Of a DNA stretch of 64,000 bases, positions 42,203-50,369 are shown in pieces. The stretch is from DASUPK01 sp963782345 (GTDB taxonomy: Bacteria > Actinomycetota > Thermoleophilia > Solirubrobacterales > 70-9), in assembly GCA_963782345.1 (NCBI GenBank), contig CAWAJF010000005.1, positions 434,001-498,000 on the forward strand. The letters are read 5' to 3'. Both the position numbers and the translations under genes were made by a program. Under the pieces are notes generated by a model. The model was not told the origin of the DNA and did no database searches. It saw nothing but the letters and a program-made list of their open reading frames with translations. The number at the start of each line of letters is the position of its first letter. The first letter of the stretch is position 1.

Positions 42203-43690
42203 CTACCAGGACCGAAGGGCCCGCATGCGGGAGGTCTTCTTGAACTGGTGGCCCTCCATCCGGCCGAGCAGGTCGTCGAGGAGCCGCACGGCCGCGGCCG
42301 CGTAGGGCCCCTTGTTGAGCATCACGCACTCGGCGCGCTCGGCCATCGCCGCGTCGGTCATCTCGCCGCGATGGCTGACGCCCTTCTTGACGAAGTTGTC
42401 GAGCACCTGGGTGGCCCAGATCACGGGAACGTGGCCGGCCTCGCAGAGCCAGAGCAGCTCCTCCTGGATCTCGGCCATCCGGCGGTAGCCGACCTCGACG
42501 GCCAGATCGCCCCGGGCGATCATGATCCCGAGTGGCTGTGCGCCGGCTCCCTGCACGATCAGCTCCGGGAGGTTGCTGACCGCGAGGCGAGTCTCGACCT
42601 TCGCGATCAGGCCGACGCGGTCCGCGCCGCGCGCGGCGAGCTCCTCCTGCAGCTTGGCGATGTCCTCCGGACGCTGGACGAACGAGTAGCCGACCAGATC
42701 GGCGATCGACGCCACGGCGTCGATCGCATCGAGGTCGGCGGGGGTGAGCGGATCGACCACCAGCTCGGTCCGCGGGAAGTTGAGCCCCTTGTCCACCCGC
42801 AGATGCTCGCCCTTGTCACGGGCCTCGGTGACTCGCAGCAGCACGCCCTCGCTCGATGATCCCTCCACCACGGCGCCGAGCCTGCCTTCGTTGACCCAAA
42901 CCTCGTCACCCGGCTCGAGCTGGCCCACCGCCTCCGGCAGCGAGCACTCGAGCTGGAGCTTCCACCTCGACTGCACGGGGACCGCTCGCGAGGTGAGCAG
43001 GAGCCGATCCTCGCGCTGCACCTGCCGGTCGTGAGGGACGGTTGTGGACCTGACCCTCGACCGGGGCCCGCCCAGGTCGAGGCAGACCCGGCAGGGCCGG
43101 CCGGTCTCCGTCCCGGCGTTCCGCACGTGCTCGGCCATGCGCCGCCAGGCCGCGACGTCATCGTGCGCGCAGTTGATGCGGGCGACGTCCATGCCGGCGA
43201 AGACGAGGCTCCTGACGAGGGTGTACGACGTGGCGGCCTCGCTCGGCATGGTCACCATCACACGAACCGCCCGATTGTGAGGGGTCGGGCCGAGCACCGA
43301 TTCAGTCTGCGCCCGGAGCAGCTCGTGGCCGCGGAAGAAGTCCTCCGCCGCAAGGTCATGGGGCTGCGTGTCGCCCCCGGCGATCCGGGCCAGCGCGGCG
43401 AGGACGGCATCGAGGCTCGGCATCACCCGCGCCTCGCACCGCCCCAGGGAGGAGAGCCCCAGGGGCATGAGATCGAGCTGAAGCTGGCGCAGGTCGTGGT
43501 GGCGCAGGGCGAGGTAGAAGGCGAGGTTGCGGGCGCTCGGGACGTATTCCTCGCGGCGAAGCCGCGGGCGCCAGCGGTCGAAGATCTCGTCTCCCTCGCG
43601 AGCGACCTCGCGGCGCAGCTCGCCGACCGCGTCGCGAAGGCGACGTGCCGTCGCTTCGTTTGGAACGGGATGGCCGGTGGCCGTCGGCAT
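42203..43690 (-). CDS. Pyruvate-kinase-like protein with N-terminal extension
   Basis: A 495-residue protein. From ~residue 140 it follows the pyruvate kinase barrel: RSLVFAGMDVARINCAHD, VCLDLGGPRSRV, GLIAKVETRLAVSNL (catalytic Lys and metal Glu), LGIMIARGDLAVEVG, and VPVIWATQVLDNFVKKGVSHRGEMTDA. Deviations: LDLGGP where pyruvate kinases have DTKGP, an HRGEMTD version of TRAEVTD, and no C-terminal regulatory domain. The first ~130 residues are an unrelated helical extension. It may not be a true pyruvate kinase. Minus-strand, convergent with phoU. Confidence 0.8.
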   Translation of the reverse strand: MPTATGHPVPNEATARRLRDAVGELRREVAREGDEIFDRWRPRLRREEYVPSARNLAFYLALRHHDLRQLQLDLMPLGLSSLGRCEARVMPSLDAVLAALARIAGGDTQPHDLAAEDFFRGHELLRAQTESVLGPTPHNRAVRVMVTMPSEAATSYTLVRSLVFAGMDVARINCAHDDVAAWRRMAEHVRNAGTETGRPCRVCLDLGGPRSRVRSTTVPHDRQVQREDRLLLTSRAVPVQSRWKLQLECSLPEAVGQLEPGDEVWVNEGRLGAVVEGSSSEGVLLRVTEARDKGEHLRVDKGLNFPRTELVVDPLTPADLDAIDAVASIADLVGYSFVQRPEDIAKLQEELAARGADRVGLIAKVETRLAVSNLPELIVQGAGAQPLGIMIARGDLAVEVGYRRMAEIQEELLWLCEAGHVPVIWATQVLDNFVKKGVSHRGEMTDAAMAERAECVMLNKGPYAAAAVRLLDDLLGRMEGHQFKKTSRMRALRSW

Positions 43691-43746
43691 GTTGACTACA
43701 GCATCGTTGCTGGGGACCGACCTGACGTGAATGCCTCGTAAATAGG

Positions 43747-44745
43747 CTAGGCGGCCAGGTCCAGCTCGGGCTCCGAATCGGCCGCCGCCCGTACCGGCAG
43801 GGCAAGTACCTCGGCCCGCCCGGCTCTCTCAGGGGCCTGCTCGGCGAGACGCGCTCCCCACGTCCAGCAGGCTCCGGCGTAGAGCAGGACCGCGAGCACC
43901 GTCGAGGTGCCGATCACCAGGCCCGCCGCCGTCGCGCCGGTCAGGTCGGTGGTTCCCATCGCCGCGACCGCCGCGGTCGGGGCCGTGCCCAGGGCGCTGA
44001 GCGGCAGCAGCCCGATGGCTCCCATCGAGAAGAGCAGCAGCGCGACATCGGTGGGGCCGGAGGGCAACCCGAAGCCGATCAGCACCACCCAGGTGCGCGC
44101 GAGGGCGGCGAAGGTGAACGCAAGGACGATCGCGATCAGCCGCACAGCCGGCCCGGGGTCGGCAAGCACGGCGAGGCCCGCGGCCAGGGGACGATGACGG
44201 AACCGCAGGTGGGCGAGGCGCAGCGCCCAGAGGATCGCGACGGCGCCGAGCATCATCGCGACCGGCGCCCACGCTGGGATCGACGGGACGGCGGTGGCCG
44301 CCAGCCCGGCGAGCAGGGCGGAGGTGCAGACCTCGAGCATGAGGATCGGGGCGTCGGCGAGGGCGATCCGGGAGACCTCCGGAGCGTCCCGCCCCCCGAG
44401 TCGGCGCACCAGCGTCACCCGGGCGGGCAGCGCCGCGTGGCTCTGCACCGTCCCGACCAGGAACGAGCCGGCATTGGCGGTGTGCAGGACGCCGGATTCG
44501 AGTCTCGGCCCGCCACCCGCCGTCAGCACCGTCCGCCAGGCCTCGGTGCGGAGAACAAGGGTGAGAGCGTGGGCGAGCGTCGCTCCGACGATCACCCAGG
44601 GCGGACAGGCAGAAATCGCGGCAACCACCTCGTCGCCTCGGGTCGCCAGGATCCAGCCGATCAGCGGGGCGGCAACCAGGCCCGGCGACAGCGCCGAGAT
44701 CACCCCGCGTGCGCGTCTCCCGGTGGAGGCGTGCATCTCGCCCAC
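43747..44745 (-). CDS. YbhN/UPF0104-like multi-pass membrane protein
   Basis: A 332-residue integral membrane protein with about eight helices that resembles the lysylphosphatidylglycerol-synthase transmembrane (YbhN/AglD) family. Supporting segments are LVLRTEAWRTVLTAGGG near the N-terminus and LIGFGLPSGPTDVALLLFSMGAIGLLPLSALG later, typical of the family's G-x-P-rich centre. These proteins are flippase-like or lipid-linked; the substrate is unknown. Starts at GTG 44745 or ATG 44736. The match is moderate. Confidence 0.7.
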   Translation of the reverse strand: MGEMHASTGRRARGVISALSPGLVAAPLIGWILATRGDEVVAAISACPPWVIVGATLAHALTLVLRTEAWRTVLTAGGGPRLESGVLHTANAGSFLVGTVQSHAALPARVTLVRRLGGRDAPEVSRIALADAPILMLEVCTSALLAGLAATAVPSIPAWAPVAMMLGAVAILWALRLAHLRFRHRPLAAGLAVLADPGPAVRLIAIVLAFTFAALARTWVVLIGFGLPSGPTDVALLLFSMGAIGLLPLSALGTAPTAAVAAMGTTDLTGATAAGLVIGTSTVLAVLLYAGACWTWGARLAEQAPERAGRAEVLALPVRAAADSEPELDLAA

Positions 44746-44823
44746 GGAGTCTGGGCACCGGTCCTCACGCCCGCGTTATCCGAAGGTGACCAACTTGCGA
44801 ATAAACCGTGACCCGGAGCGCGC

Positions 44824-45702
44824 CTAGACCGCGGCGGGGACCGCGTGAGGCGCTACGGCGCTGACGGCAGCCTCGAAGAGGTGGGCTGCCGCGGGACGGG
44901 GCGGATGGACCTCCAGGACCAGTGGGGCCGCGGCTTTGCGGGCGAAGAGTGGCGCGAGCCGCTCCCAAGGCACGTTGCCGCGGCCCAGCGGCAGATGGAG
45001 GTCGAGGCGCAGCGGGTCGAGCTCCGGAGAGCCGGGATCCGCCCGCCGCGCTCCGAGATTGTCGTGGAGGTGGAAGAGGACGGCGCGGTCGAGGGCGGGC
45101 TCGATCAGCTCGAGCGGATCGGTGCGCCGCAGCCTGGCGACGATGTTGGCGTGGCCGATGTCGAGGCAGAGGCCGACGGCGGGTGAGGAGATCCGCTTCG
45201 CCATCGTCCGCAGGATGAGCGGCGTAAAGGAAAGGGCGTCTGGGCCCGGGTAGACGGGTGCGAGGTTCTCGAGCGCGATGATCACGCCGAGCCGTTCGGC
45301 GTGTGTGGCCAGCGCCGCGAGCGAGCGAGTCTCGGCCAGCCGCTTGTCCTCGCTGGCCGGCTCGTCGGGGAGGTTCGCGGCGTGGTAGACGACGTGCGAG
45401 GCGTTGACCTCAGACGCGTAGGAGATCAGCCCCGCGAGTGCCCTGTCGCCGTCGCGGGTGCCGGCGCGAACCGGCCCCGGGCCATGCAGAATGAGATCGA
45501 GGTCGCCGGTGCCGAGCGTCTCGTTGAGTGCCGTGGCGTGGCGGATGGCATCCCGCGGGACGGTCAGCACCGATCGCGGGGGAGATGGGACCTGGACGAA
45601 GCGGAACCCGGCGGCCTCGATCTCCTTCAGGATCGGCGCGGCGGGCCACCAGTCGTACGGGACGCTCAGCCCGAGTCGTTCCGTGGGATCGCGCCTGGGC
45701 AT
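44824..45702 (-). CDS. Sugar phosphate isomerase/AP-endonuclease 2 family TIM barrel
   Basis: A 292-residue TIM-barrel protein of the xylose-isomerase-like (AP_endonuc_2) superfamily. Metal ligands are expected in VVYHAANLP (His), IALENLAPVY (Glu), GLCLDIGHANIV (Asp, His), FHLHDNLG (His, Asp) and LVLEVHPP (Glu), which together fit the His/Glu/Asp site of this fold. It may be a sugar isomerase, epimerase or endonuclease IV-like protein; the sequence does not decide. It follows the acr3 end of the arsenic operon by 71 bp on the same strand. Confidence 0.82.
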   Translation of the reverse strand: MPRRDPTERLGLSVPYDWWPAAPILKEIEAAGFRFVQVPSPPRSVLTVPRDAIRHATALNETLGTGDLDLILHGPGPVRAGTRDGDRALAGLISYASEVNASHVVYHAANLPDEPASEDKRLAETRSLAALATHAERLGVIIALENLAPVYPGPDALSFTPLILRTMAKRISSPAVGLCLDIGHANIVARLRRTDPLELIEPALDRAVLFHLHDNLGARRADPGSPELDPLRLDLHLPLGRGNVPWERLAPLFARKAAAPLVLEVHPPRPAAAHLFEAAVSAVAPHAVPAAV

Positions 45703-45773
45703 CGATCCGAAGGTACGACGGCCCTGGGCGAGTCCCGTGAAGAGTCTGTGAAACCGCGCCGCGGAGGGCTTGC

Positions 45774-46922
45774 CTAAGGCGACGGGGAGGGTGCCATCGG
45801 CGGGTGCTCGCCGGATCTGCTCCGTACGGAGCCCGGAGTTGCGCGGGCCGGCTCATCGGGCCACCAGCGCCGCCGCAGCCAGAGCGCGACGTAGACGAGC
45901 GTGACGAGGACGGGGACCTCGATCAGCGGGCCGACGACGCCGGCCAGCGCCTGGCCCGAGCTCGCTCCCCAGACTCCGACCGCGACGGCGATCGCCAGCT
46001 CGAAGTCGTTCGAGGCGACCGTGAAGGCGAGGGTCGCGGTCTTCGGGTACCCGAGGCTCATCCCCCGGCCGACGAGGAACCCGAGCACCCACATGACGAC
46101 GAAGTAGCAGAGCAGGGGCAGCGCGATGCGTGCGACCGTCAGCGGGTCGCCGGTGATGGCGTCGCCCTGGATGGCGAACAGGAGGACGATGGTGAACAGC
46201 AGCCCATAGAGCGTGATGGGCGCGATGCGCGGAATGACCGTCGACTCGAACCAGTCGCGGCCGTGCGCGCCCAGGCCCCAGCGGCGCGTGAGATAACCGG
46301 CCGTCAGCGGGATGCCGAGGAAGATGAGCACGGTGCGCGCGACCTCCCAGATGCTCACCTCGAAGCCCTGGGTGTCGAGCCCGAGCAGGTTGGGCAGGGC
46401 GTTGAGGTAGAACCAGCCCAGAAGCGCGTAGGCGACGACCTGGAAGACGGCGTTGAAGACGACGAGGACCGCGGCGCGGTCGTTGTCGCCGCCGGCGAGG
46501 TCGTTCCAGACGAGCACCATCGCGATGCAGCGCGCCAGCCCGACGACGATGACGCCGGTGCGGTAGGCGGGCTCGTCCGCCAGGAAGACCCAGGCCAGCG
46601 TGAACATCAGGGCGGGGCCGACGACCCACGAAAGGAACAGCGAGACGCCGAACATCCGCCCGTCGCCGCGCATCTTCCCCAACTCCTCATAGCGGACCTT
46701 CGCGAGGACCGGGTACATCATCAGCAGCAGGCCGAGAGCGATCGGCAGGCTCACCGTTCCGACCTTCAGCCTGTCCAGGAAATCGTTGAGCCCGGGCACG
46801 AGCGACCCGAGCGCCAGCCCGCCCGCCATCGCCAGGGCAATCCACAGAGGCAGGAAGCGGTCGAGCGTCGACAGCCGGCGGATGACGGCGGCCTCGTCCG
46901 GATGGACGGTGGCCTCACTCAC
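45774..46922 (-). CDS. acr3: ACR3-family arsenite efflux transporter
   Basis: A 382-residue ten-helix ACR3 (bile/arsenite/riboflavin transporter superfamily) protein. The conserved arsenite-binding region is GLARCIAMVLVWNDLAGGD, with the essential Cys in helix 4. Other family marks are LLMMYPVLAKVRYEE and TVASNDFELAIAVAVGVWG. It exports arsenite or antimonite using the membrane potential. Last gene of arsC-gapdh-arsJ-acr3 on the minus strand, 29 bp after arsJ. The ~40-residue Pro/Ser-rich tail is variable. Confidence 0.95.
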   Translation of the reverse strand: MSEATVHPDEAAVIRRLSTLDRFLPLWIALAMAGGLALGSLVPGLNDFLDRLKVGTVSLPIALGLLLMMYPVLAKVRYEELGKMRGDGRMFGVSLFLSWVVGPALMFTLAWVFLADEPAYRTGVIVVGLARCIAMVLVWNDLAGGDNDRAAVLVVFNAVFQVVAYALLGWFYLNALPNLLGLDTQGFEVSIWEVARTVLIFLGIPLTAGYLTRRWGLGAHGRDWFESTVIPRIAPITLYGLLFTIVLLFAIQGDAITGDPLTVARIALPLLCYFVVMWVLGFLVGRGMSLGYPKTATLAFTVASNDFELAIAVAVGVWGASSGQALAGVVGPLIEVPVLVTLVYVALWLRRRWWPDEPARATPGSVRSRSGEHPPMAPSPSP

Positions 46923-46951
46923 GATGCGACGTAAGTTGCGATGAGGTCACC

Positions 46952-48235
46952 TTAGGACGCCGGCTCCGCCCGGGGCAGCTTCATCCCGGTCGACCGGTGA
47001 GCGGTCGTCCTGGGGAGCATCAGCGAGAGGACTCCCGCGGCCACGACGAAGGCGGCGGAGACCCAGAGGCAGGCGCTGAGGCCTTGCCACTCGTAGAGCA
47101 GCCCCGAAAGCACCGTCCCCGCCAGCCGGCCGCAGGCGTTCGCCATGTAATAGAAGCCGACGTTCATCGCGACCTTGTCGTTGTCCGCGTAGGAGAGGAT
47201 CAGGTAGGAGTGGACGGCGGAGTTCATCGCGAACAGGATGCCGAAGATGATCAGCCCGCCCACGACGACCGCGGTCGGATCGGCGTTGGCCGAGAGCGCG
47301 ATCGCGATCCCGGCGGGGAGGAGCGCCAGCGCGAAGGCGAGCCAGGCAGCCGTCCGGCCGTCCGGCTCGCCGCCCTCCTGGGCGCGACGGCGCACGAAGC
47401 GCGGCGCCGAGGCCTGCACGATCCCGTAGCCGATGATCCAGGCGGCGAGATAGAGGCTCACCTGCCAGAAGTTCCAGCCGACCACGGAGTAGAGGAAGAC
47501 CGGCAGGCCGACGACGAACCAGACGTCACGCGAGGCGAACAGGAAGATCCGGGCCGCCGCGAGGATGTTGACCGCCCGGTTGTTGGAGAACATGTGCTTG
47601 AACCTCGCCTTCGCGTCGGGGCGGCCCAGGTGCTGGCCGCGCATCAGGGTCGAGACGACGATCAGGGCGGTCGCGCTGATGCCGGCCAGGACGAGCACCC
47701 CGGGCTGGAAGCCGATCACCGTGATCAGCAGGCCGCCGAGGAAGAAGCCCACGCCCTTGAGCGCGTTCTTCGAGCCGGTCAGGATCGCGACCCACTTGTA
47801 GAGGGCGCCCTCCTGGCCCTCGGGCACGATCAGCTTCACCGCGCTCTTCGAGCTCATCTTGGTCAGGTCCTTGGCGATTCCCGAAAGCGCCTGGGAGGCC
47901 ATCACGTAGGGCACGACCAGCCAGGCCTCGGGCGCGAAGCCGAGCATGCTCTGCGCGCAGATCTGCACGCCCAGGCCCATGAACAGCGTTGTCTTCAGCC
48001 CGAAGCGGGCGGCGACCCAGCCCCCGACCAGGTTGGTGACGATCCCGAAGAACTCGTAGAGCAGGAAGAGCGTGGCGAGCTGGAACGGGCTGTAGCCGAG
48101 CTGGTCGAAGTAGAAGAGCACCAGCATGCGGCTCGCCCCGTCGACGAGGGTGTCGCTCCAGTACGCGCTCGTGACGAGCGCGTAGTTGCGCAGGTCGGCG
48201 CGCGGCTCCTCCGCTGCTGCGACGGCGCTCGCCAC
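46952..48235 (-). CDS. arsJ: ArsJ organoarsenical efflux MFS transporter
   Basis: A 427-residue major facilitator of the ArsJ type. It begins RNYALVTSAYWSDTLVDGASRM and has FYFDQLGYSPFQLATLFLLYE and VMASQALSGIAKDLTKMSSKSAVK, all typical of ArsJ. It lies immediately downstream (4 bp) of a GAPDH gene; in characterised systems GAPDH makes 1-arseno-3-phosphoglycerate from arsenate and ArsJ exports it, giving arsenate resistance. The neighbourhood supports the specific call. Confidence 0.94.
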   Translation of the reverse strand: MASAVAAAEEPRADLRNYALVTSAYWSDTLVDGASRMLVLFYFDQLGYSPFQLATLFLLYEFFGIVTNLVGGWVAARFGLKTTLFMGLGVQICAQSMLGFAPEAWLVVPYVMASQALSGIAKDLTKMSSKSAVKLIVPEGQEGALYKWVAILTGSKNALKGVGFFLGGLLITVIGFQPGVLVLAGISATALIVVSTLMRGQHLGRPDAKARFKHMFSNNRAVNILAAARIFLFASRDVWFVVGLPVFLYSVVGWNFWQVSLYLAAWIIGYGIVQASAPRFVRRRAQEGGEPDGRTAAWLAFALALLPAGIAIALSANADPTAVVVGGLIIFGILFAMNSAVHSYLILSYADNDKVAMNVGFYYMANACGRLAGTVLSGLLYEWQGLSACLWVSAAFVVAAGVLSLMLPRTTAHRSTGMKLPRAEPAS

Positions 48236-48239
48236 GGAA

Positions 48240-49292
48240 CTAGGCGGTGGCCTCGACCGCTCCGGACCCGCGGGCCGCGGGCCGGCTGAGCGCCACGGTG
48301 CGCGCCAGCTCGGCCAGCCGGTTGGCGTAGCCCCACTCGTTGTCGTACCAGGCCAGGACCTTCACCTGGGTGCCGTCGATGACCATCGTCGAGGGTGCGT
48401 CGACGATCCCGGAGCGGGGATCGTCCTTGTAGTCGACGGAGACGAGCGGGCGCTCCTCGTAGCCCAGGATGCCCGCGAGTGGCCTTTCCGCGGCTTCGCG
48501 GAACAGGCGGTTCACCTCCTCGGCCGAGGTCGGCCTGGCCACCTCGAAGACGCAATCCGTGATCGAGGAGTTCAGCATCGGCACCCGGACGGCGAGACCG
48601 TTGAGCTTGCTCTCGAGCTCGGGGAAGATCAGGCCGATCGCCGTCGCCGACCCGGTGGTCGTCGGGATCATCGAGACGCTGGCCGCGCGCGCACGGCGGA
48701 GGTCCTTGTGCGGCGCGTCGACGACGGACTGGGTGTTGGTCATGTCGTGCAGCGTGGTGATCGAGCCGTGCTCGATTCCGATCCCCTCGTGGACCACCTT
48801 GACGACCGGAGCGAGGCAGTTGGTGGTGCAGGAGGCGGCCGTGACCAGATCGTGCTCGGCCGGGTCATAGAGGTGGTCGTTCACCCCCAGCACGAGGTTG
48901 AGCGCGCCCCCGTCCTTGACGGGCGCGGCGACGACCACCTTTCGGACCCCGCGCTCGAAGTATGCAGCGAGCGACTCGGCCGTCCGGAACTGGCCCGAGC
49001 ACTCGAGCACGACCTCGATCCCGAGCTCGTCCCATGGGACCTGATCCAACGCGGTCTCGCGGCTGTAGCCGATCGACTCTCCGTCGATCACGAGCGATGC
49101 ATCGCCGGCGCCGACGTTGCGATCCCAGCGACCGTGGATGGAGTCGAACTTGAGCAGGTGCGCGGCGGTCTCGGCGTCCCCGTGGGGCTCATTGACGTGG
49201 GCGAAGGCGAGCTCGGACCAGCCCCAGGCCGCCCGCAGGGCGAGCCGGCCCATGCGACCGAAGCCGTTGATGCCGATGCGCGGACGGCTCAC
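48240..49292 (-). CDS. Glyceraldehyde-3-phosphate dehydrogenase, ArsJ-associated
   Basis: A 350-residue GAPDH. The NAD-binding motif is GINGFGRMGRLALRA, and the catalytic Cys is in ASCTTNCLAPVVK, followed by VRVPMLNSSITDCVFEV and WYDNEWGYANRL. Instead of lying in a glycolytic cluster it is second in arsC-gapdh-arsJ-acr3, overlapping arsC by 4 bp. It therefore most likely serves arsenate detoxification: it can use arsenate in place of phosphate to form 1-arseno-3-phosphoglycerate for ArsJ. Confidence 0.95.
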   Translation of the reverse strand: MSRPRIGINGFGRMGRLALRAAWGWSELAFAHVNEPHGDAETAAHLLKFDSIHGRWDRNVGAGDASLVIDGESIGYSRETALDQVPWDELGIEVVLECSGQFRTAESLAAYFERGVRKVVVAAPVKDGGALNLVLGVNDHLYDPAEHDLVTAASCTTNCLAPVVKVVHEGIGIEHGSITTLHDMTNTQSVVDAPHKDLRRARAASVSMIPTTTGSATAIGLIFPELESKLNGLAVRVPMLNSSITDCVFEVARPTSAEEVNRLFREAAERPLAGILGYEERPLVSVDYKDDPRSGIVDAPSTMVIDGTQVKVLAWYDNEWGYANRLAELARTVALSRPAARGSGAVEATA

Positions 49293-49930
49293 CGCCCGTC
49301 TCCCGTTTCGGTCAACCCGCCGATCAACGCCGCGACGCGCTCCTGGATCTCGTCGCGGATCCGGCGCACCGTGTCCAGGTCCTTCCCGGACGGATCCTCG
49401 AGCTCCCAGTCCTCGTAGCGCTTGCCCGGATAGATCGGGCAGGCGTCGCCGCAGCCCATCGTGATCACGGCGTCGGCCGCGCGGACGACCTCGTCGGTGA
49501 GGGGCTTGGGGAACTCCTTGGAGATGTCGACTCCGACCTCGTCCATCGCCTCGACGGCATGGGGGTTCAAATCATCTCCCGGGTCCGACCCCGCCGAGCG
49601 CACGTGCACCCGCCCCTCGGCCAGCTTGTCGAGCAACCCGGCCGCCATCTGGCTGCGACCGGAGTTGTGGACGCAGACGAAGAGGACCTCCGGCACCTGC
49701 TTGGTCAGCTTGCCCTCCACCTGCGCGAGCGCTCGCAGCCGCTGGCGGGTGAAGCGCTCGACCATGATCGGCACGAACTCCTGGACCCTCGACCCCGCGA
49801 ACTCGTCGGTGCTCCCGTCCACGTATCTCTCGATCGTCTCCCGCGAGAAGATCCCTTCGAACTCCGCCGCGAGCACGTCGAGCGAGCGATCGATGTGTCC
49901 CTTGATGGCCAGGTCAACTTCGGTAGTCAT
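49289..49930 (-). CDS. arsC: Arsenate reductase, LMW-phosphatase family, with N-terminal helical domain
   Basis: A 213-residue arsenate reductase of the low-molecular-weight phosphatase fold. The P-loop with nucleophilic Cys is VCVHNSGRSQMAAG. A second Cys pair lies in MGCGDACPIYPG, then WELEDPSGK, as in actinobacterial ArsC. The first ~75 residues form a three-helix domain (VDLAIKGHIDRSLDVLAAEF) often fused to this class. Ribosome binding site GGGAGG precedes ATG 49930. A promoter TTGAAT-17-TAGGAT lies upstream on this strand. Divergent from arsR. Confidence 0.93.
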   Translation of the reverse strand: MTTEVDLAIKGHIDRSLDVLAAEFEGIFSRETIERYVDGSTDEFAGSRVQEFVPIMVERFTRQRLRALAQVEGKLTKQVPEVLFVCVHNSGRSQMAAGLLDKLAEGRVHVRSAGSDPGDDLNPHAVEAMDEVGVDISKEFPKPLTDEVVRAADAVITMGCGDACPIYPGKRYEDWELEDPSGKDLDTVRRIRDEIQERVAALIGGLTETGDGR

Positions 49931-49966
49931 CTTCCTCCCTTCGAGGATTTAGCCGCCGGTCGCGCC

Positions 49967-49995
49967 ATCCTAAAGGTTGACAATCATCTATTCAA
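49967..49995 (-). promoter_or_regulatory. Promoter of the arsC operon
   Basis: On the minus strand TTGAAT (49995-49990) and TAGGAT (49972-49967) are spaced 17 bp, giving a sigma-70-like promoter for arsC-gapdh-arsJ-acr3. It overlaps the arsR promoter back to back and a CATCTAT/ATAGATG inverted repeat, so one ArsR site could control both. Confidence 0.55.
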
Positions 49996-50005
49996 TCGAT
50001 ATACG
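49977..50005 (+). promoter_or_regulatory. Promoter of the arsR operon
   Basis: TTGACA (49977-49982), 17-bp spacer, TATACG (50000-50005). Transcription would start at about 50012, that is, at or one base before the arsR ATG, so the arsR mRNA is probably leaderless. Confidence 0.7.
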
Positions 50006-50015
50006 TATATAGATG
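49985..50015. promoter_or_regulatory. Candidate ArsR operator (inverted repeat)
   Basis: CATCTAT (49985-49991) and ATAGATG (50009-50015) are a perfect 7-bp inverted repeat, 17 bp apart, covering the arsR -10 and its ATG and lying in the arsC promoter's upstream part. Its AT-rich arms and position fit an ArsR-family operator controlling both divergent operons. Confidence 0.55.
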
Positions 50016-50369
50016 GCCGTCGATTTGGAGATGGTGCCGAAGCAGAAGCGGCCCGCGGGCGAGCCGTGTTGCGAGCCCGTCGTCTACCCCGACATCCAGC
50101 GAGCGCAGGCCGAGCGCATGGCGATGGTCTCGAAGGCCCTGGGCGATCCGATTCGCATGCAGCTCGTCGACGTGCTGCGGAAGCACGCCGGCAAGGTCTG
50201 CGTCTGCGAGCTGGTCCCGCTGTTCGACCTCTCCCAGCCGACCGTCTCCCACCACCTCAAGGTCCTCCGCGAGGCCGGCATCGTCGGCTCGGAGCGCCAG
50301 GGCCTCTGGGCCTACTACTACGTCAACCCCGACTCACTCGAGGAGCTGAGCGCATGGCTGGGCAACTGA
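50013..50369 (+). CDS. arsR: ArsR-family arsenic-responsive repressor
   Basis: A 118-residue ArsR/SmtB repressor. The winged helix has KALGDPIRMQLVDVLRKH, VSHHLKVLREAGIV and GLWAYYYVNPD. The arsenite site is a CVCEL motif in the DNA-recognition region, and a further Cys pair lies in EPCCEPVVYPD, which could be a third ligand group. The start at 50013 has no ribosome binding site but coincides with the expected transcript start. arsM overlaps its stop by 16 bp. Likely represses both divergent operons until arsenite binds. Confidence 0.94.
   Translation: MAVDLEMVPKQKRPAGEPCCEPVVYPDIQRAQAERMAMVSKALGDPIRMQLVDVLRKHAGKVCVCELVPLFDLSQPTVSHHLKVLREAGIVGSERQGLWAYYYVNPDSLEELSAWLGN

Noticed and set aside
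48240..49292. Glycolytic gap gene
   Set aside because: It lies within arsC-arsJ-acr3, overlaps arsC by 4 bp and has no pgk or tpi neighbour, so an arsenate-detoxifying role is more likely.
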